Part shown: piece after piece, positions 57,807 to 64,000 of the stretch | Numbering within the stretch: position 1 is the stretch's first letter | Layout of the letters: every line of letters begins with the position of its first letter | NCBI RefSeq assembly: GCF_963259705.1 | Contig: NC_081861.1 | Location: 107,104,102-107,168,101, forward strand | Origin: Myotis daubentonii | Lineage: Eukaryota > Chordata > Mammalia > Chiroptera > Vespertilionidae | Length of the DNA: 64,000 nt | Direction: 5' to 3' | Translations under genes and position numbers: made by a program | Notes under the pieces: generated by a model | What the model was told of the DNA's origin: nothing | Seen by the model: the letters and a program-made list of their open reading frames with translations, nothing else | The model's database searches: none

Positions 57807-58414
57807 CTAGAGGCCCAATGCAAAAAATCTGTGCACAGGTGGGATCCCTAGGCCTGGCTGGCGATCAGGGCCAATTGGGGCCCCCAGCTGCCATCTGAGG
57901 CCTTCCTTCCAGCTGCTGTCCGTGGACTTTCGTCCCGTGGCCCCTCCCCCCAGCCAACACTGCCTTCCTGCTGGCTGCCAGCTGCTGGCCAGGGACTTCC
58001 TGCTGGCTGCTGGCTGCCAGCTGTGGCCTTCCTATGGGCTGCAGGCTGCCGGCCGGGGACTTCCTGCCGGCTGCTGGCCGGGGATAGGGACCATGGGAGT
58101 TTGGCCAGCCATGGGAGGTTGGCTTTGGGAGCGCACTGACCATCAGGGGGCAGTTCGGGCCGGACCCAGCCTGTTTGAAATGAATAAAACTAAAAAAAAA
58201 AAAAAAAAAAAAGACCGTACCCTTTTATGTAATGATGTTTACTTTGAATTCATATTAGTTCACACAAACACTCCATCCATGCTTTTGTTCCCGCCCTCCG
58301 GTCCAGTTTAAGAACCCATTGTGGCCCTCGAGTCAAAAAGTTTGCCCGCCCCTGTTCTGGCCGTTCAGGTCATTCCAGCATTCTGGTAGCTTAGGCTTTT
58401 ATGTATATATATAG
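57807..58414 (-). mobile_element. Helitron (HeliBat type) carrying a nested hAT
   Basis: CTAG at 57807-57810 after A57806; the 3' hairpin is decayed (gcaaaaaatctgtgc). The 5' end reads backwards 'aggcttttatgtatatatatag' to about 58414. Between 58157 and 58354 a hAT element interrupts it; Helitron sequence resumes with 'ttctggccgttcaggtcattcc'. The interior is rich in 'ctggctgccagctg' units. Confidence 0.87.
58157..58354 (-). mobile_element. Non-autonomous hAT, left end deleted, inside Helitron
   Basis: The right terminus 'aaaaagtttgcccgcccctg' is a typical hAT inverted repeat. The body has 'gggccggaccc', 'tgtttgaaatgaataaaac', a poly-A run and 'ttacataaaagg' (reverse). The matching left repeat is absent. 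The flanks 'ttcgggcc' (58154-58161) and 'ttctggcc' (58355-58362) may be an overlapping remnant of the 8-bp duplication. Confidence 0.82.
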
Positions 58415-58823
58415 TTTATTGACTATATTCCCTAACCTGTACTTTACATCCCTGTGGCTGTCCTTATAACTGGAAGTATGTACTTCTTAATCTCTTTCAC
58501 CTTTTTTACCCATTCTTCCCAAGCTCCTTCCCACCTGGCAACAATCAGTTTGTTCTTTATATATCCAGATTGCTTCTGCATTTGTTATGTTGTGATAAGA
58601 GATGACATAATCCTCTGGAATACACTATACTAAAGAAAAATGAGAGTAAAAATGAAAGTACTCTTTATATTATTATGACAATAATTTTGAATCCCCTCAA
58701 AGAGTTTCCTAAAACATATGTTAGAAACCTGCTGTAGAGTAACCATGGAAACATAGTGAAATATGGCATAAGTTGAAACCTAATAGATGAAAAAATGTGG
58801 AATGATACAAATATTTAATCAAA

Positions 58824-59074
58824 AAAAGCCCAAAACCTAGTTGGTTTGGCTCAGTGCATAGAACATTGGCCTGCAGACTATAGGGTCCCAGGCTCGATTC
58901 CAGTCAAAGGCACATTCCCAGGATGCAGGATTGATCCCTAGTAGGGGGCATGCAGGAGGCAGTCGATCAGTGATTCTATCTCATCATTGATGTTTCTATC
59001 TCTCTCTCTCCCCTTCCCTTCCTCTCTGAAATCAATAAAAATATATTAAAAACAAAACAAAAACAAAAGCCCAA
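58824..59074 (+). mobile_element. Ves SINE with 10-bp target duplication
   Basis: Body 58834-59064, flanked by 'aaaagcccaa' on both sides. The head 'ggtttggctcagtgcatagaac' is well preserved. Confidence 0.92.
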
Positions 59075-59164
59075 GAATTTTGAATAAACAAATAAATAAC
59101 AGACTAAATAAGGAGGAAACGAATGTTGTAAAAATAATGTAGATGCAACTATATCAACAATTAC

Positions 59165-59490
59165 TTTATTTTTTTACTTTATTATTCAAAATACAAATGT
59201 TCCCATTCCTCTAATCCCCCTTGATGCCCTCCACCCCACTCCAGTCTCCTCCCCAGGCCTTCCCTGCATTATTTTTGTTTGTCCACGGGCTATTCATATA
59301 TGCATGCAAGTTTTTTGTTTAGTCTTTTTCTGCCCTCCCCCGCCTTCTGAAATACATCAGTCTGTTGCATGTTTCAATGTCTCTGGATCTGCTTTGTTCT
59401 TCAGTTTATGTTGTCCATTAGATTCCACCATATAAGTGAGATCATGTGATACTTTTCTTTCTCTGGATTATCTCATTTAGCATAATACAA
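59165..59490 (-). mobile_element. L1 3' end fragment
   Basis: Antisense: 'cccttgatgccctccaccccac', 'ggccttccctgcattattt', 'cataagtgagatcatgtgatac'-like sequence. Confidence 0.87.
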
Positions 59491-59724
59491 TTATTTTAAA
59501 TGTAAATAGTTTAACACTCAATTGAAAAGACAAAGATTTTTAATATTGTATTAAAATACATATAAATTTAAAAATAGATATAAATTCTTTTATTAGAGTT
59601 AAACTTTATATATAAGGACACAGACTGAAGCTGAAAGGATAAAGGTATATCATGTAAAACTGAAACTAAGTGGTATTAAACTACCTGGAAACTCTTACAG
59701 AGAATGTGGTGACTGAAAAAAAGC

Positions 59725-59945
59725 CATAGATAACATAATATATACTGTATGTTTTTATTTGTATGATGTTCAAAGTATACAAAAATAATTTTAGGAGATA
59801 AAAAATTGGTTACCACTTGGAGTATAGACTGTGAAGGAACATGAATGAACATTATGGAGTGCTGGAAATTTTTTATATTCTTATTTGTGTTGTGACTATG
59901 CAAATATATATGCAAATATTCATATTATCATGAAGCTATTTACTT
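59725..59945 (+). repeat. L1M 3' UTR fragment, ancient
   Basis: 'atactgtatgtttttatttgtatgatgttcaaag', 'ggttaccacttggagtatagactg' and 'gctggaaattttttatattc' follow the order of old L1M 3' UTRs. Confidence 0.7.
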
Positions 59946-60153
59946 TTATTAGTATAGTTGTATTTTATTTATTATAAAATAAATGAATACATTTATTAAA
60001 AAGAAACTGTAGTGAGCAGAAATATCATTAAGCATGCTATTTATCTTTATAAGCTTTGGCAGTTAAATAAGATTAATTTTGTCAGTTGAAGAAAAGATGG
60101 AACTAAGATATTGGACAATGATAACACAAAATGTGAAAGAGGAGATTGGAGTA

Positions 60154-60604
60154 TCCTATATAATGAAAGCCTAATATGCTAAGTGTCCAGTCAACTGGTC
60201 AGCCATTCAACCAATTAAAGCATAATATGCTAATGATCTGCTAAGGCCGCTCAACCACTTGCAATGACATGCACCTACCACCAGGGGGCAGACCGTTGAC
60301 CAGTTGACCAGTTGCTATGATGTGCACCGACCACCAGGGGGCAGAGGCTCTGACCACCAGGGGTCCCAGCTTGTTGCTGGGGTCCAGTTGACCGGGACTG
60401 AGTGAGACAGGCTGGACATGCCCTGGAACTCTCCAGCAGTCCCTCTCTGGCCCCGATCGTGCACTGGTGGGGTCCCTTGCCTTGGCCTGAGCCCTCTTGC
60501 AATATGGGACCCCTTGGGGGATGTTGGAGATACCATGTTGGCCCGATTCTGCAGGCCAGGCTGAGGGATCCCACTTTGCATAAATTCGTGCACTGGGCCT
60601 CTAG
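60154..60604 (+). mobile_element. Helitron (HeliBat type), 451 bp, well preserved
   Basis: Start TCCTATATAATGAAAGCC; end CTAG at 60601-60604; hairpin TGCATAAATTCGTGCA. Flanks A60153 and T60605. It contains three 'gaccaccaggggg' repeats. The open frames inside are not genes. Confidence 0.95.
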
Positions 60605-61054
60605 TAGAGTTATAATGTTATTGTGTTGATCAAAAGAGAATATAGGTATTGATTAAATAGATTACTTCTGTTAAAACTTTTAGGTTAAAGATATATAAAA
60701 AGAAAGTGTAATGTCTTTTTAGTAGAGTGGAAAAAAAAGGTAATAAAGAAAATGTGTTTAATAAAATACAGTGAAGATAGAGGAAATTAGCCAAAACAAA
60801 TATGACACATAGAAGACAAAATAAGATATCCAAATGTATCATAATCATAATGAACATAAAAGGATAAAAGGCATCTATTAAAAGACAAAAACTCTCAAGT
60901 TGGTGCTATTACCACTAATGCTAAAGGATTACTTTCTACAACTTGGAAATGAATAGGTTATTTGAAACACACTAGTATTATCATTTAATATATAGTCTAA
61001 GACTTAAAGAAATAAAAGATTTTATAGTAATAACTATATTTTCTTCTCTTGTAG
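60605..61054. other. Intron upstream of exon 5, no recognised feature
   Basis: AT-rich, ending in 'atattttcttctcttgtag'. Confidence 0.6.
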
Positions 61055-61096
61055 TCTGATCTCAGCAAAGAAAAGGAATCTGATATGATAGATGTG
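61055..61096 (+). CDS. Exon 5 in window: continuation of the CRIC-like region (CNK-like gene)
   Basis: 42-nt open exon between a strong acceptor (ttttcttctcttgtag) and consensus donor 'gtaagc' (61097). It reads in phase 0, as required by the end of exon 4, and gives 14 residues: SDLSKEKESDMIDV. In CNKSR proteins the corresponding position after the N-N-V-I helix also holds a short acidic/polar stretch with an E-x-E-x-K motif leading to a hydrophobic helix, so the placement is plausible, though the exon alone is too short to recognise. It lies 22 kb after exon 4. The C-terminal part of the gene must lie beyond 64000. Another exon between 39 kb and 61 kb cannot be excluded. Confidence 0.72.
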
Positions 61097-61146
61097 GTAA
61101 GCAGCATTTTTTTTCCTTGTGAATGGAAATCAATATAAATCTAATA

Positions 61147-62827
61147 TGTGTTTTTTATTTTTTATTATTAATTAAGATATTACATATGTGTCCTTATACC
61201 CCGATACCCTCCAGCCCTCCATTCATGCCCTCACCCCCTGGTGTCTGTGTCCATTAGTTAGGCTTATATGCATGCATACAAGTCCTTTGGTTGATCTCTC
61301 CCCTTTACCATCACACTCCCCTACCTTCCCTCTGAGGTTTGAAAGTCTGGTCAATTCTTCTCTGTCTCTGGATCTGTTTTTGTTAATCAGTTTATGTTGT
61401 TCATTATATTCCACAAATGAGTGAAATCATGTGATATTTATCTTTCTCTGACTGGCTTATTTCGCTTAGCATGATGCTCTCCAGTTCCATCTATGCTGTT
61501 GCAAATGGTAAAAGTTCCTTCTTTTTTATAGCGGCATAGTATTCCATCGTGTAGATGTACCACAGCTTTTTAATACACTCATCTGCTGATGGGCACTTAG
61601 GCAGTTTCCAACTCTTAGCTATGGCAAATTGTGTTGCTATGAACATTGGGGTACATATATATTCTGATTGGTTTTTCTGTTTTCATGGAATATATTCCCA
61701 GAAGTGGGATCACTGGGTCAAATGGGAGTTCCATTTTTAACTCTTACAGGAAACTCCATACTGCTCTCCACAGTGGCTGCACCAGTCTGCATTCCCACCA
61801 GCAGTGCACGAGGGTTCCTTTTTCTCCACATCCTCACCAGCACTTGTCATTTGTTGATTTATTGATGATAGCCATTCTGACAGGTGTGAGATGATATCTC
61901 ATTGTTGTTTTGATTTGAATCTCTCAGATTAGTGACTTTGAGCATGGTTTCATATGTCTCTTGGCCTTCCGTGTGTCCTCTTTCAAAAAGTATATTTATA
62001 TCATTTGCCCAATTTTTGATTGGATCATTTATCTTCCTTTTGTTAAGTTGTATGAGTTCTCTGTAAATTCTGGAGATTAAACCCTTATCTGAAATATCAT
62101 TGGCAGACATGTTCTCCCATGCAGTGGGTTTTCTTGTTGTTTTGTTGATTGTTTCTTTTGCTGTGCAGAAGCTTTTTATTTTGATGTGGTACCATTTATT
62201 TTCTCTTTAGTTTCCAATGCCCTAGTATCTGTATCGGTGAAGAAATTGCTTCCGCATATGTCTGAGATTTTGCTGCCTTTGGATTCCTCTAGTATTTTTA
62301 TGGTTTCCCATCTTACATTTAAGTCCTTTATCCATTTTGAGTTTACTTTTTTGTATGGTGTAAGTTGGTGATGTAGTTTAATTTTTTGCATGTATCTTCC
62401 CAAATTTCCCTGCACCATTTATTGAAGTGATTGTCTTGATTCTATTGTATGCTCTTGTCTCCTGTGTCAAATACTAATTGAGCACAATGGCTTGTGTTGA
62501 TTTCTGGGTTCTCTGTTCTGTTTCATTGGTCTATATGTCTGTTCTGTGCCAGTACTAAGCAGTTTTGAGAACTGTGGCTTGCTAATATAGCTTGATATTT
62601 GGTATTGTGATCCCTACAACTTTGTTTTTCTTTCTCAGGATTGTTATGGCTATTTGGGATCTTTTTTATTATTATTCCAGGTGAATTATTGGAGAGTTTG
62701 TTCTAGATCTTTAAAATATGCCATTGGTATTTTAATGTGGATTGCATTGAATCTGTAGATTGCTTTAGGTAGTATGGACACTTTAATGATGTTAATTCTA
62801 CCAATCCATGAATATGGAATGTGCTTC
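61147..62827 (-). mobile_element. L1 fragment (3' UTR to ORF2), interrupted by an ERV
   Basis: Continuous antisense L1 parallel to 24650-26350, from 'gatattacatatgtgtcc' through 'caccagcagtgcacgagg' to 'taccaatccatgaatatggaatg', where the LTR cuts in. Frames are broken. The remainder presumably lies beyond the window. Confidence 0.93.
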
Positions 62828-63345
62828 TGTTGGGGTCCAACCCCAGCAGGTCTAGGGGTTCCCAAAATTGTGGACGGAGTTGGAGAAGAAGGAATGACAC
62901 GGAGATAGCGTTCAGTCCATCAGCAGCCTAGCCAGGTTCTCCAGCCAGGTTCTGTGTTTTATTGTCTTGTTACATCTGTATTTATACCAGTTGATTTTAA
63001 TCCTATCAATTTCTATTCCAAAGGTTAGGGCATTTCTTATCTCTATTCCAGGGAGTAAAGATTATGTAGCTTAAGCTTGATTGTTCGTAGTTAAAGTGAT
63101 TAACTATCTGCCTGGCACTTAGTTAAGGGGTTTTATTCCCTCCCTAACTTCAGGGAAAAATTCCTACCTGGGGAAACAACCTTTCTCATAGAGGTGACCT
63201 TGGTTAAAACACATAGCGCCAAGGGGGAGCAAACATATTAAGAACAGTATGCCATATACGCCAGGTCCCTTGAAACATATGCTGTGCAGATGTTTCTTCC
63301 CTGCAGTGACTGTGTCAAGCAGCAAGGATGGACCGGCTTCCGGCA
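62828..63345 (-). mobile_element. 3' LTR of an endogenous retrovirus (betaretrovirus-like), 518 bp
   Basis: On the - strand the LTR begins TGCCGG (63345) and ends CCAACA (62828), the TG...CA termini of retroviral LTRs. A TATA box (TATAAATA, complement of 62979-62986) lies just before a poly(A) signal (AATAAA, complement of 62958-62963), a compact U3-R arrangement. It is preceded in sense by a polypurine tract (63346-63361). It is inserted in an L1; the upstream flank is 'gtgcttc', its partner duplication lies outside the window. Confidence 0.85.
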
Positions 63346-64000
63346 AATTCCCCCTTTTTTATTTTTTAAATGATAGTGCATGTAAATCAGTGGCCACCTC
63401 TCGGATTGAGTTGTTTAAGACTCTGAATAAGACTGACAAGCAATGATAGTGAGCATAGCTATAAACATAGTAGATGGAGTGCACAAGGAGGCTTGTTCCT
63501 GTAGAAGGTTGCTGGCCTCTTCAGTCAAGGGATTTCAGCTGTCCTCAAGTCGGTGGTTTGGTTGTCGTTGTTGATCTGGCTAGCGGTTGGCATCATTGGC
63601 GACAGGCTTCCTGAAGCATCAGCGAGTTGAAGGGCTGGATCAAAGGGTCCATCAGGGCCGCGCTTGATGGCAGTGTCCGGGTCTGGGAAGGAGTCAGCTG
63701 TGCCCTCTGGGTCGGCCGGTATGGATGATACCGGGAAGGAGGAGAAGGAGGCGGAGATGGAGGCTAGTAGAGAGAAAAAGAAGAGAAAGCAAAAGAACTA
63801 CAAGGCATGAAAGTGTTTAGAAAAAAGAGGAAGAAGAAAGGGAAGAAGGCAGCATCCTGACACAGCCCTTTCCTTCAGCTGCCCCTTTCCCTGTGGTCCA
63901 AGGTAGAAATGGGTAACAAGTCCTGTTGCAGTGAGAAAGCAGCTGCTGTCAGTCAGTCTCTGTCTTTACCTGGGTCCCGATCTGAGCTGGGCATGGCAAG
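63346..64000 (-). mobile_element. Internal 3' region of the endogenous retrovirus (partial)
   Basis: From the LTR outward on the - strand: polypurine tract 63346-63361, then sequence continuing to the window edge. It holds a pyrimidine-rich stretch ending in CTACTAG (complement near 63760) that looks like a splice acceptor, and a donor-like CAGGTAAAG (complement near 63970). Only short open segments are seen; no intact structural gene is visible. Which gene it derives from (env end or an accessory region) cannot be decided here. Confidence 0.65.

Larger units (their letters stand above)
57642..58590 (-). mobile_element. L1 fragment (3' UTR), older, split by Helitron
   Basis: 57642-57806 ('tctcaattacagttgattttcaatattat', 'cataattattacaat') and 58415-58590 ('ttattgactatattccctaacctg') join when the Helitron is removed. 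Confidence 0.85.

Overview
The window is nuclear DNA of a bat, almost certainly a vespertilionid. The evidence is internal: about 20 copies of a tRNA-derived SINE with the Ves structure, at least twelve HeliBat-type rolling-circle Helitrons (TC start, hairpin, CTAG end, insertion between A and T), non-autonomous hAT elements and a fish-type Tc1 transposon, on top of L1, MIR, L2 and MaLR repeats shared by other placental mammals. Helitrons together with young DNA transposons and Ves SINEs are known among mammals only from vesper bats. No prokaryotic signal was seen.

The only host gene I can support runs on the + strand through the whole window. Five exons at 7406-7569, 13746-13784, 36928-37127, 38927-39014 and 61055-61096 have clean AG/GT splice sites, keep one reading frame (177 codons) and chain with compatible phases. 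They encode a SAM domain followed by a region resembling the CRIC domain, the order found at the N terminus of CNK/CNKSR scaffold proteins of Ras-MAPK signalling. The first exon(s) and the C-terminal part lie outside the window. I do not recognise the exact gene, so no symbol is given.

Everything else is intron filled with transposons. Layout: 1-3.6 kb, L1 tail split by a Helitron with internal minisatellites, then a Tc1 relic and a Ves SINE; 3.6-16 kb, sparse old repeats and SINEs around exons 1 and 2; 16-17.2 kb, an L1 with an inverted 5' part (twin priming) that later received a Helitron; 18-24 kb, L1 pieces, a MaLR LTR and MIRs; 24.65-30.8 kb, a nearly full-length but broken L1 on the - strand with ORF2, ORF1 and a GC-rich repetitive 5' end; 31-35.8 kb, L1, then Helitrons inserted into TA arrays, including two directly abutting Helitrons; 36-43 kb, exons 3 and 4 among unique intron and small repeats; 44-47.4 kb, MER5A, Helitrons, L1 and SINEs nested in one another; 47.5-61 kb, hAT, L1, further Helitrons (including a second abutting pair with the same junction) and exon 5; 61.1-64 kb, an L1 interrupted by the 3' LTR and part of the interior of a betaretrovirus-like endogenous retrovirus on the - strand.

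Nesting gives relative ages: L1M/MIR/L2/MaLR first, then younger L1, then Tc1/hAT/Helitrons, with the Ves SINEs that keep clean target-site duplications and the endogenous retrovirus among the latest. Element boundaries were read by eye and are usually good to a few bases where a target site is stated, otherwise to a few tens of bases.
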